Source: BJ22 sp021298375
GTDB lineage: Bacteria > Planctomycetota > Planctomycetia > Pirellulales > Pirellulaceae
DNA length: 64,000 nucleotides
Assembly: GCA_046343015.1 (NCBI GenBank)
Contig: JBKDOL010000068.1
Location: 1 to 64,000, forward strand
Direction of reading: 5' to 3'
Under the pieces are notes generated by a model. The model was not told the origin of the DNA. It did not search any database and saw only the letters and a list, made by a program, of their open reading frames with translations. The translations under genes were made by a program, and so were the position numbers. Of this stretch, positions 55,963-63,847 are shown one piece after another; the first letter of the stretch is position 1, and each line of letters opens with the position of its first letter.

Positions 55963-57036
55963 CTACTCAATACCAGTCAGAATCTGGCCATCGGACTTTC
56001 CGATAAACAGCTCCCACGGACTGAGACCACCCGTGGGGTTGTTCAAGTAATTGAAGTCATAGCCAACAGTCTCGGTGACGAAACCGACAGAACCATCGGC
56101 TCGAGCGACCACAATACCCCCGGGATGCCGGCTGGAAACGCCCTGAAACTTATTGCCGCCGGAAAGAGTCGCGGGATTGATGTTGATTCCGCCCCAAGCC
56201 GCGAACATGACATCGGACGAACCATTGGAATCCGCGGCAGTCGCGGCGGTGGTCGCAATGGTGGCAGAATTGCTTGGACCGGGAGGGCTACCATTCACTC
56301 CGCGGGCGGCAAACAGCAAGGCTCCGCCAGTTCCCGCCAATTGTAACGGTGTCAGGGAGGAACCGCTCTTCCGAACGGTATCGTAGGTCCGCTCGGAGAA
56401 CAGAATCACGTTTGTCTGCCCGTCCGTGAAATCCCGCAAGCGGGTTTGTGCCGCGGAGCAAAACGCTCCAGAGCCATTCATACCATCACAGAAGTTAAAC
56501 GAATTCGCGGCGACGTAGTTAGTGGTGGCGACATCGTTAATGGGAGCACCCCCGGACGAGACCATCCCGACTCGGAGTTTATTGACCAGGTCGAAAGTGT
56601 CTGACGGGCAGTTAAATGTTGGGATTGGCGTACTCACGACCCCTCCAATTCCAACGGTAGCGTCAAAACGCTTGCCCAATGAACCCCCTGGATTCACAGA
56701 GGAAATGCCCCCGGGAGACAATTGATCGTAAACGTTGAGCTGTTCCATTTGTGGGAGAATGAACGTGCTCCAAGACCATTTACCCTCCAGCGCGGGCGAA
56801 GCTGGTGAATTTTGGTAGTAAGGAGAAATTCCGTAAGGCAGTTTTTGAAACGAACTTTCGTAATTCAAAACTGCCAACGCGATTTGCCGCAAGTTGTTGG
56901 TGCACTGCGTCCGCCGAGCAGCTTCACGCACGGCTTGGACAGCTGGCAGCAACATGCCAACCAGAATGCCGATGATGGCGATCACCACCAGCAATTCAAT
57001 CAGCGTAAATCCTGTTCGACGAGTCATCTTGGTCAT
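55963..57036 (-). CDS. DUF1559 protein with prepilin-type N-terminus
   Basis: A 357-residue member of the large planctomycete DUF1559 family. The N-terminus RRTGFTLIELLVVIAIIGI is a type IV prepilin/pseudopilin signal with Glu at position +5 after the predicted cleavage. AREAARRTQCTNNLRQIALAVLNYE (in outline) follows the helix. The C-terminus shows FQGVSSRHPGG and DGSVGFV, the H-x9-DG type close of the family. Function unknown; probably a pseudopilin-like surface or secretion component. ATG 57036 with GGAG 10 bases upstream is preferred to the longer frame. It has its own terminator and a possible distant promoter at 57379-57407. Confidence 0.93.
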   Translation of the reverse strand: MTKMTRRTGFTLIELLVVIAIIGILVGMLLPAVQAVREAARRTQCTNNLRQIALAVLNYESSFQKLPYGISPYYQNSPASPALEGKWSWSTFILPQMEQLNVYDQLSPGGISSVNPGGSLGKRFDATVGIGGVVSTPIPTFNCPSDTFDLVNKLRVGMVSSGGAPINDVATTNYVAANSFNFCDGMNGSGAFCSAAQTRLRDFTDGQTNVILFSERTYDTVRKSGSSLTPLQLAGTGGALLFAARGVNGSPPGPSNSATIATTAATAADSNGSSDVMFAAWGGININPATLSGGNKFQGVSSRHPGGIVVARADGSVGFVTETVGYDFNYLNNPTGGLSPWELFIGKSDGQILTGIE

Positions 57037-57378
57037 CTCTGTTTTTCTCCGTGACGGACTGAAAAGAGCGAAACGCGCGGGGAGCACCCTCCCAATCGCA
57101 CGGCCCCTTCACAGTTTCTTAACATTCCCACCTTTTAAAAACCGGGCAACTGCCTCAATTCTACCGTGCCATCAACACCCTAGAAGAGTTTTCCCGTTAA
57201 TTCCGTGCGATTTTCGTGCCAACTCTGTTTAAATCCGAGCGAGCGTCCGCGAGCGACCGGCGGACCTTCCGGCTTTTACCCGGGAAAAACCGGGTTTTCG
57301 GCCCTGCCCCCCGAGGCGAAACCACGAGCAGTCCGGGCCGCGACCGAAGGCTGAGTCCGCGGACTTTGTCTCGTTTTG

Positions 57379-57407
57379 AGTAAAAAGTTCGATTTTGAGT
57401 GAGTCAA
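57379..57407 (-). promoter_or_regulatory. Possible promoter for the DUF1559 gene
   Basis: On the minus strand TTGACT (57407-57402), 17-bp spacer, TTTACT (57384-57379). The -35 is good and the -10 moderate. It would give a leader of about 335 nt before the ATG, which is long. Confidence 0.3.
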
Positions 57408-57437
57408 CCTGTTCCCAAAATGCATCGTGCAGATCTT

Positions 57438-57466
57438 TTGCGAAACGGAGCGGTCTGGTTTAGACT
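57438..57466 (+). promoter_or_regulatory. Possible promoter for the zinc-ribbon membrane protein gene
   Basis: TTGCGA (57438-57443), 17-bp spacer, TAGACT (57461-57466). Transcription would start near 57473, upstream of GTG 57565 but downstream of the longer GTG start at 57427, which favours the shorter protein. Confidence 0.4.
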
Positions 57467-57564
57467 GCGCGAGCAATCGTGTTGTGACCCCCACCCAGGG
57501 GAATGCTGGCTTGGGAAATCTAGCCATCCTGCCCTTCACTCGCAACTCAGGACGCCTCCCTCCC

Positions 57565-58575
57565 GTGCCGCTCCGCTTCACCTGTCCCGCCTGCGGGCAA
57601 ACTCAAGAGAACATCAGCCGCCGATTTCTCGGCAAGCGGGTTCAGTGCCGCTGCGGTCAGGTCGTTCGTTTGGGCCCGAAACAAGGCGGCGATTCGGGAG
57701 TAATCCAATCGCCTTCAGGCGGAGTCCCTGCCGAACGCCAGCCGGCCTCCCTTTCGCCAATCGAGGAACGCTCGGTTCTCCCCCGGGCTGCGCAACCCGA
57801 TTTCGCTCCTCCTCCGGAGACGATCGAGCGGATGTTCGGCAAGCGTCCGCCGCGCCAGCGAAAACTGCATCAATCTCCCGGTCTCAATCCCGTGGGCGAA
57901 AGAGACAATCCGTTTCGGGATGGAGTGGATCTTCCAGTTGAAGTTGAAATAGCCCCTGCGGCTCAAATGTCCTTTCCGCCGCTCGATGTCCCGGTCGCAG
58001 TGACTCCGGTCGTCGTAGCGTTACCGTATGACGTTGCACCTCGCCCGGTTGGCGCAACTGCTTATCTCTCGCTTGTCGGTGGTATTCTGGCAACCGCACA
58101 GGGCGTGCTTGTCAGCCTGCTGACGATGTATTTGATGCTCAAACTGGGTGCTTTGTGGAGCGCTACCTCGGGAGATCAACTGGGGCTCTCCGACTCAATG
58201 CGCTCGACCATTCAGAATCAGCTGCTGATCGACCTGCTGCTGCTGGGGATTTTGCTGCTGATCAATGTTGGCTTGGCGATCGCAGCGGGGCTGATGATGA
58301 CCTCCAGCATATTTGAAACGCGGCGGGAAACGGCAGCCCAACCTCAACCGGCAATCAATGCCGGGCTAGTCGCGGGCTTGTATCTCGTTATCCTGCTCTC
58401 GCTGGCAATTTTGTACTACTTCACCCAGCAGCCAGCGACAGGTGGGCTGCTGGCGAATTCCTCCCGCGACTCCCTGTTCGGCTCGTTCTCGGTCGTCATG
58501 ATCAGCTTGGCCAGCCTTTCGCTTTTGCCGACGCTGCTGGTGAACCTGGCCGCCTTCCGCAGCCGCGAACGCTGA
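57565..58575 (+). CDS. Zinc-ribbon membrane protein, unknown function
   Basis: A 336-residue protein from GTG 57565 (MPLRFTCPACGQ...). An N-terminal zinc ribbon has CPAC and CRC cysteine pairs (about residues 7-34). A Pro/Arg-rich disordered region follows (about 40-155), then four hydrophobic segments (about 165-200, 220-248, 268-288 and 300-325). Many planctomycete proteins begin with such MPxRFxCPxCG ribbons; this one is not assigned to a named family. The longer GTG start at 57427 adds 46 residues without family character and lies before the likely promoter. It converges on the FHA gene with a 26-bp gap. Confidence 0.75.
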   Translation: MPLRFTCPACGQTQENISRRFLGKRVQCRCGQVVRLGPKQGGDSGVIQSPSGGVPAERQPASLSPIEERSVLPRAAQPDFAPPPETIERMFGKRPPRQRKLHQSPGLNPVGERDNPFRDGVDLPVEVEIAPAAQMSFPPLDVPVAVTPVVVALPYDVAPRPVGATAYLSLVGGILATAQGVLVSLLTMYLMLKLGALWSATSGDQLGLSDSMRSTIQNQLLIDLLLLGILLLINVGLAIAAGLMMTSSIFETRRETAAQPQPAINAGLVAGLYLVILLSLAILYYFTQQPATGGLLANSSRDSLFGSFSVVMISLASLSLLPTLLVNLAAFRSRER

Positions 58576-58601
58576 CTCCGCATCCTCTCGCCACTTGGTT
58601 C

Positions 58602-59246
58602 TCAACCTCGCCCAATTTTCCTGAGCAACTCCGCGACGCGGGCTTGGAGGTCGAGCAACTGTTGCCACTGGGCCTGGGGCAGTTCGACCTGATCGCCGCG
58701 TTGCTTGGCGGTTCCCTCGCCGATCAGCCGCCGCAGGTGCATGTAGAGGTAGTCGAGCAGTTCGGAGAGTTGGGCTGATTGGCCCGGCGACATCCGGACC
58801 GGGAGTTGCGGTGGCTCGTCGGCCAGGAGCGAGAGGGAATAATTGGGATCATTTTGCCAGGGGCTTTTGGCGGATCGTTCTCCACTGGACGCTGCGGCCA
58901 GCTGCTTTTCCAAATCGGGCCGGCCGAGCTTGGCCAAACGCTGGCTGATTTGCTCTCGGGTGCCGACGAGCAGCGAAGTGCGTCCGAGATTGATCACATC
59001 TCCGAAACGGAGAATCTTGAGATGGGTATCTTCGCCGTTAACTCGAGTTCCGTTGGTGCTTTCCAAATCGGTCAGCACCAGATTCTCGTGGTCCATCTGA
59101 ATTTTGAGGTGGTAACGGCTGACGCGATCGTCATTGAGCTGGATCGTGTTCCCCTCCTCGCGGCCGATCGAAACCGGGAGTGGCAGGTTGTCATAGACCT
59201 TTCCCCGGTCGGTTCCTTCGAGTACCCGCAACGTGATCGACGCCAT
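58602..59246 (-). CDS. FHA domain protein
   Basis: A 214-residue cytoplasmic protein. The N-terminal forkhead-associated domain (about 1-100) has SIGREEGNTIQL, DDRVSRYHLKI and STNGTRVNG, the residues that bind phosphothreonine peptides. The rest is Gln/Leu-rich and probably helical. It is likely a reader of Ser/Thr kinase signals, which are abundant in planctomycetes; no kinase gene is in the window. ATG 59246 (MASITLRVLEG) is chosen over a longer frame that adds 28 residues without family match. Confidence 0.9.
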   Translation of the reverse strand: MASITLRVLEGTDRGKVYDNLPLPVSIGREEGNTIQLNDDRVSRYHLKIQMDHENLVLTDLESTNGTRVNGEDTHLKILRFGDVINLGRTSLLVGTREQISQRLAKLGRPDLEKQLAAASSGERSAKSPWQNDPNYSLSLLADEPPQLPVRMSPGQSAQLSELLDYLYMHLRRLIGEGTAKQRGDQVELPQAQWQQLLDLQARVAELLRKIGRG

Positions 59247-59735
59247 CAAACGTATCCGCTCTGTTCGCTCTCTGTTTGCCGTTCCCTTTTGAACTCGACA
59301 GTGGAGCAAAGCTGACCACCGCGATACCAAGCGGGCAAGGGAAGCATCTTTCCCGGGTTGGGGTCATTTACCGGATTTCTCCGGCCAACCCCGAACCATC
59401 CCCAGTCTAACATATCCTTGGGGAAAGACGCCTGAAAAACAACGGTCGCGGATTCCCCCCCTAGCTTTCAACCGGGCCGCGGGGGCTTTGTTCGGCTGAG
59501 TTTCCCGCGTGCGCAGACTGTAGCTTCAAAACTCTCGCTGCGTTTCCAGCGCGTTGTCCGCTGTCGGTGACGAAACGTGGAGCGGCGCGGGACGAGTTGG
59601 GGAGTGGGAATGGCCGCTTTCTGAGCTGTGAAAACGAGATTTGGCCGCTTTGACAGGGCCATTTGCAGCGATTCGGATTACCCTATGCAGTTCTCGCCTC
59701 GTGCCGATGGCGGTCGCCGCGGTTGGAGCAGGCCG
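59247..59735. other. Intergenic region upstream of the tRNA gene
   Basis: No supported gene on either strand. Short frames here overlap the tRNA or lack any protein character. Confidence 0.5.
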
Positions 59736-59763
59736 TTGAAAATTGGCGAGAAAACCGTATCTT
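59736..59763 (+). promoter_or_regulatory. Possible tRNA promoter
   Basis: TTGAAA (59736-59741), 16-bp spacer, TATCTT (59758-59763), about 45 bp before the tRNA 5' end. Good -35, moderate -10. Confidence 0.5.
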
Positions 59764-59808
59764 ATTCCAAGGCCGGTGGCAATCGACGATTGCCGACCGT
59801 TTCCCCAT

Positions 59809-59881
59809 GCGTCCGTAGCTCAATGGATAGAGCATCAGTCTTCGGAACTGAGGGTTGCAGGTTCGAGTCCTGCCGGGCGTG
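59809..59881 (+). tRNA. tRNA-Arg (anticodon TCG)
   Basis: A complete 73-nt cloverleaf: acceptor GCGTCCG/CGGGCGT (with G-T pairs at 1-72 and 4-69), D arm GCTC...GAGC, anticodon arm TCAGT-CTTCGGA-ACTGA with TCG at 34-36, a five-base variable loop, T arm GCAGG-TTCGAGT-CCTGC and discriminator G. It reads CGA codons (and CGN by wobble). CCA is not encoded. It stands alone between the FHA gene and a cysteine-rich protein gene. Confidence 0.97.
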
Positions 59882-60372
59882 CTAAATACCTCACAGTTTC
59901 GTGGGAAAATCAATTATCCCACTGCAGCCTCTTCCTTTTCAGGGCGGCTCTCGCGGCCCCTGCCCCCCCGCTCCCTGCCTTTCGGCAGTTTTTGCCCCAC
60001 TTTACTCCGGCTTGCACGGTTAACTGTGCAGAGCGGTCAACTTTCTTCCATCGCGGGCAACTGTCCATCGCGGTGACTCACACGTCCGGGGGCATCAGTA
60101 GCGACGCACAGCTCGCTAACAGCAGACCGGGTAGCCAACGGAGACAAGGTACCAAACGGCGACTTGGTACTCTCTGTCGCTCAAAAACCAGCCGGCATTT
60201 TCTCCCGCCCTCCCGCTCCCGAAGGGTTTCATTGCGGTTCTGTACAGTCCTGCCGCGTCCAATCAGCCATTCAAACCAAGACCAGAAATGCGTAGACCCA
60301 GCGAACGGGTCGGTCGCTGGGTCTCGCAAAGAATTCAAGGTGGCTCACGGTCAGCAAGAAGGCTCGACCGGT
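59882..60372. other. Noncoding region between tRNA-Arg and the cysteine-rich protein gene
   Basis: About 490 bp with no supported gene. Its main structure is the 10-bp inverted repeat at 60295-60323 described separately. No terminator with a T run follows the tRNA. Confidence 0.45.
60295..60323 (-). terminator. Strong hairpin after the cysteine-rich protein gene
   Basis: GACCCAGCGA (60295-60304) and TCGCTGGGTC (60314-60323) form a perfect 10-bp stem with a nine-base loop, about 50 bp past the minus-strand stop. There is no T run, so it may be a transcript-end stabiliser or an imperfect terminator. Confidence 0.4.
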
Positions 60373-60849
60373 CTACCAACAGCTGCGATGGCCACACAGC
60401 CCGCCAAACAATCCGCCGCGGAATAAGCCACACCCACCCAGGCAACTCGACCTCGGCACCGAAACCGGACGACAGGCGACCAAGGGAGCGACCGGCCGAT
60501 AACAGGGCACGCGGACGGCGTACGTGCGGCAGACCGTGTAGGGAACTCGCTGCACACAGCGCACGTAACGGGTCTCCGGGCAGCTCTTCACCCGGCAGAC
60601 ACCGCATTCATCGCGATACGTCACGCGTTTCATCGTCGTCACCGGTCGGCAGGTAACGACCGTCTTGTAACAAGTCACATTCCGCCGAACGTACTGAGTG
60701 GTGTAGGTCGGCGTGACACAGACGGGCGCGGCAACGCAGCAAGTTGCCGGCTGGCGGCAAGCAGCCCGGCCGCATCGGCCACAAGCCTCGGCAAGGCCAG
60801 TCAACGAGATGAGTACCAGAAAAACGACAGGTAGAACGATCCGATGCAT
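60373..60849 (-). CDS. Small cysteine-rich secreted protein (YTV-like)
   Basis: A 158-residue protein. A signal peptide (MHRIVLPVVFLVLISLTGLAEA) is followed by a mature part with 19 cysteines, many Arg and Tyr, and the spots VPYTVCRTYAVRVPCY and YVRRNVTCYKTVVTC. This resembles the Cys-rich YTV-type repeats described for planctomycete cell-wall proteins, which are thought to form disulfide-linked wall material. The tail is Gly/Cys-rich. ATG 60849 has a strong AAGGAG with 7-base spacing, so it is probably well translated. A transposed TTG start at 60870 is unlikely. Monocistronic. Confidence 0.8.
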   Translation of the reverse strand: MHRIVLPVVFLVLISLTGLAEACGRCGRAACRQPATCCVAAPVCVTPTYTTQYVRRNVTCYKTVVTCRPVTTMKRVTYRDECGVCRVKSCPETRYVRCVQRVPYTVCRTYAVRVPCYRPVAPLVACRPVSVPRSSCLGGCGLFRGGLFGGLCGHRSCW

Positions 60850-61512
60850 GTTGGGTCTCCTTAGTTGCAATCGAGATACAGAGCGTAATCAGCGGTCGCA
60901 GGCGAGCGATTCCTCCCGGAAAACTGCGTACTGGCGGGCGGCAACTCGGACGGTTACCCAGCCAGTCGCGCTCAAGTTCACGCCGGCGAATTGCCTCACC
61001 GGCCTCCCCCGCCAACAGGTCTTCGCGTGAGCCAGCAAAGGAGTGACATCCCAGGCCCCGGAACAGATCCGGGGCAGCGACACCAGCTTCCCTGCCGTTT
61101 GTGTCTGGCCCCGCGACCAACGAACTTGCCCCAGCTTAACAAATTGCCATCAGCCTAAAAACCGGGGCAAAGAGCGGGCGAGACTTCTTTGGGCCTGGCC
61201 CGGACGAAAATCCAATCCGGATAAACATCCAGCCCCGGGCACCGGGCTGCCTCGCCGGAGCTGGCCACTGCGACCCGGCTCATTTCAGCCACCGAATATC
61301 GCCAAAATTCGCTGACTTCGCCCAGCCAAAAGCAAACGCTAGCCAAAAGCAAACGCCAGCCAAAAGCAAACGCTCAGCGAGCAACGCACACCACCAGAAC
61401 TCGAGGGGCCCAGCCAACGACAGCGGCCCTCCCCCGCGCCTTCCGCTCCGGCTAGGAAAATTGACACGGCAAGCTAGTCGGTGCGTTAGATTCAGCCTCC
61501 GCGGGACGCAGC
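60850..61512. other. Noncoding region between cysteine-rich and SUMF1-like genes
   Basis: About 660 bp without a supported gene, containing the 17-bp tandem repeat at 61324-61374. A TTGACA at 61461-61466 on the plus strand has only a badly spaced TAGATT after it. Confidence 0.45.
61324..61374. repeat. 17-bp tandem repeat, 3 copies, intergenic
   Basis: AGCCAAAAGCAAACGCT at 61324, a copy ending in C at 61341 and another at 61358. It lies about 140 bp past the stop of the SUMF1-like gene. Confidence 0.93.
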
Positions 61513-62736
61513 TTACTTGCGGCTTCTCAATGCTTCCAAGGCAGCTGGCAGCGAGGGGTCAATCACCCCGAACGCTCCGCGGCCATTGGCGTCGATCCGG
61601 TTTTCACAATCCTTCCTGATCTGCTCAACATCGGCATCCCAGTAGACAGCTTTCTCAGCCGGGGTCGCGGGAGCCTGATAAGGTCGGATGATTCGAAAAC
61701 CGGCACCGAGTGCGGGGCTGGTGGTAAACCACCAAGGGCTCCGCGGGAAATTCGGATCCTCACTCTTCCATTCATCATCATGCGAGCGCATTCGCGCCGC
61801 GCTCCGGCAATCCTCAGCATCGAGTTCCCAGGAACCTCCCCGCAAGACGCGTGGAAAGAGTTTGGTCGGCTTCTCCCAAGCGTCCGCTACCGAGATACTT
61901 TTGCCAGCGTGTCGCGCGTAGCCATTTTCGCTGTAACCATCGAGGACCCATTCGGCCACATTCCCATACATGTCGTGCAGGCCCCAGGGATTGGCCCGCT
62001 TCTTGCCGACCGTGTGCCGTTCGTCGTCCGAGTTGTCGGCAATCCAGGCGTGCTTTTTCAAATCCTTCGGATCATCGCCGAAATAGTAAGCGGTGGTCGT
62101 ACCGGCGCGGCAGGCGTATTCCCACTCCGCCTCGGTAGGGAGTCGATAAAAGTCCTCGTTCAACAGACTGAGGTACTTGGTGTACTGCTTGGCGGCAAAC
62201 TGGGAAATGGTAGCCGCAGGTTGGTCGGGTTCCTCTCCCGCCTCGAACGTGAAGCTGGGGTCATAGAGGGACGAGGGAGCGGTAACGACCTGGTCCATCT
62301 GCTCGCGGTTGACCGTCCGAAGCGACTTTTGCTGAAACTGCTTGAAGGCCGCATCGAGGTCCATGAAGGTCATGTATTCGGCCCAGGTGACTTCGTGCTT
62401 GCCCATCCAGAATGGTTCGATCGTCACTTCGAACTGCGGCCCTTCATCCGCGCGGCGTTCGGCCTCGGAGTCGGGGCTGCCCATTTTGAACGTTCCGCCC
62501 GGGATCGGCACCATCTCAAACTCGACGTCAGTTCCAGGAATTTTCGCGGTGTAGGGAACCATGAAACCGCCCGGGACTTCAACGCTCGGGCCTTCTGCCG
62601 GCTTGGTTTTGGAAAATCCGAGCCGTTCACTGGTAGCGGCTGCATCTTGAGCCGAGAGCCAGTTCGCCATTAAGCAGGCGCAAACGAAAATCAACCCCAA
62701 GCAATCACGTCGAAAAATTGTCATCGTACCGTACAT
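61513..62736 (-). CDS. Secreted SUMF1/FGE-sulfatase-domain protein, probably non-catalytic
   Basis: A 407-residue protein with an N-terminal signal segment (about 10-26, ending WLSAQDA). The formylglycine-generating-enzyme-like fold is clear: MVPIPGGTFKMGSP, PFWMGKHEVTWAEYMTF, YRLPTEAEWEYACRAGT, NPWGLHDMYGNVAEWV, RVLRGGSW and GFRIIRP. True FGE needs a Cys-x4-Cys pair before the conserved AAR; here that region reads EDCRSAAR with one displaced Cys, so oxidase activity is not expected. Many planctomycete members are secreted and of unknown role. ATG 62736 has AGGAAAAGA upstream; ATG 62724 is an alternative. It follows the asparaginase gene by about 85 bp on the same strand. Confidence 0.9.
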   Translation of the reverse strand: MYGTMTIFRRDCLGLIFVCACLMANWLSAQDAAATSERLGFSKTKPAEGPSVEVPGGFMVPYTAKIPGTDVEFEMVPIPGGTFKMGSPDSEAERRADEGPQFEVTIEPFWMGKHEVTWAEYMTFMDLDAAFKQFQQKSLRTVNREQMDQVVTAPSSLYDPSFTFEAGEEPDQPAATISQFAAKQYTKYLSLLNEDFYRLPTEAEWEYACRAGTTTAYYFGDDPKDLKKHAWIADNSDDERHTVGKKRANPWGLHDMYGNVAEWVLDGYSENGYARHAGKSISVADAWEKPTKLFPRVLRGGSWELDAEDCRSAARMRSHDDEWKSEDPNFPRSPWWFTTSPALGAGFRIIRPYQAPATPAEKAVYWDADVEQIRKDCENRIDANGRGAFGVIDPSLPAALEALRSRK

Positions 62737-62821
62737 TCTTTTCCTGAACGAAAACCGGCCCAAACCGGAACAAAGCTTCACATTCAAACCGGAGGTCTCT
62801 GCAAGCCTCCCACCCTGCTGA

Positions 62822-63847
62822 TTATAGCTTGCCATCCGTCAGCTCGCCCACCAGATTGACGCCCACCAATCGTTTGATTTCAGCCAGCGGCAACTCGCGG
62901 CTGAACAGATGGAACAGTTTGGCGATCGCAGCCTCGATCGTCATGTCGGCTCCGCTGACCACGCCACAATCCGCCAATGCTCTTCCAGCCGCGTAGGCCG
63001 CCTGCGAGACGGCACCGTGGCGACACTGCGTGCAAGTGACAATCACAGTACCTGCATCGGCCGCCTCGCGAAGGACGCGAAGAAACTCCGCATTGCTCGC
63101 CGGCCCGTTACCGACGCCGTAGGATTCAAGGATCAAGGCCCGCAGTGGTCGCTGCAGCAAGTTGCGCAAAACATCGACACTCATGCCGGGAAACAGGCGA
63201 AAAGTCGCCAGCTCAACCGGATCCAGGGGAGCGACTCGCAGCGGCTCACTCGCCGATCCGGTCGGTCGGCGAATTCGGTCCTCATGCAATTCAATACTCG
63301 TCTCGGCCAAAGCGAGGGGCGGATAATTCGGCGAGTCAAACGCATCCAATCGGCTGGCGCTCGCTTTGGTGGTGCGGCAGCCACGCAGCAGCATCTCGCC
63401 AAAGAACACTCCGACCTCCGGCACGGGATAGTCGGCGGCAAACATCATCGCCGTCTTGAGATTTTCCCGCGCGTCATTCCGGACCTGCCCCAGCGGAAGC
63501 TGAGACCCAGTCAGAATTACAGGCTTGGCCAAATTCGGCAACATGAACGCGAGGGCTGAAGCCGTGTACGCCATCGTATCGGTGCCGTGCAACACGACGA
63601 ATCCGTCGAAGTGCTGATAGCCCTCGGCAATATTGTGAGCAATTTGTCGCCAGTGCACCGGCGTCATGTCGGCCGAGTCGATCACCGGTTCATATTCCGT
63701 AATCGCGTAGTCAGGCATCGGCGACTCGGCCAACTCCTGCATCTTCATCATCAACCGAGCCAGATATCCGGGCTCGGGAACCAGTCCCTGCGGGGACAAT
63801 CGCATGCCGATCGTTCCTCCGGTGTTGATGATGCAAACGCGTTTCAT
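62822..63847 (-). CDS. ansA: L-asparaginase, type I
   Basis: A 341-residue cytoplasmic-type asparaginase. The first catalytic Thr is in INTGGTIGM and the second triad in VLHGTDTMAYTASAL. GSQLPLGQVRNDARENL and LLRGCRTTKASAS are typical of type I enzymes. It lacks a signal peptide, and the length fits AnsA (about 338). It hydrolyses asparagine to aspartate and ammonia. ATG 63847 (MKRVCIINTGG) is the natural start; the longer frame adds 21 residues out of family. Upstream 153 bp to the window end show no clear gene. Confidence 0.93.
   Translation of the reverse strand: MKRVCIINTGGTIGMRLSPQGLVPEPGYLARLMMKMQELAESPMPDYAITEYEPVIDSADMTPVHWRQIAHNIAEGYQHFDGFVVLHGTDTMAYTASALAFMLPNLAKPVILTGSQLPLGQVRNDARENLKTAMMFAADYPVPEVGVFFGEMLLRGCRTTKASASRLDAFDSPNYPPLALAETSIELHEDRIRRPTGSASEPLRVAPLDPVELATFRLFPGMSVDVLRNLLQRPLRALILESYGVGNGPASNAEFLRVLREAADAGTVIVTCTQCRHGAVSQAAYAAGRALADCGVVSGADMTIEAAIAKLFHLFSRELPLAEIKRLVGVNLVGELTDGKL

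Noticed and set aside
59628..59885. Short plus-strand frame across the tRNA
   Set aside because: It overlaps the tRNA gene and has no protein character.
61461..61492. TTGACA followed by TAGATT on the plus strand
   Set aside because: The spacer is 19-20 bp and the only thing downstream is the antisense of the SUMF1-like gene.
61513..62835. Overlap between the SUMF1-like gene and ansA
   Set aside because: The overlap exists only if the longest frame is used; with ATG 62736 there is an 85-bp gap.
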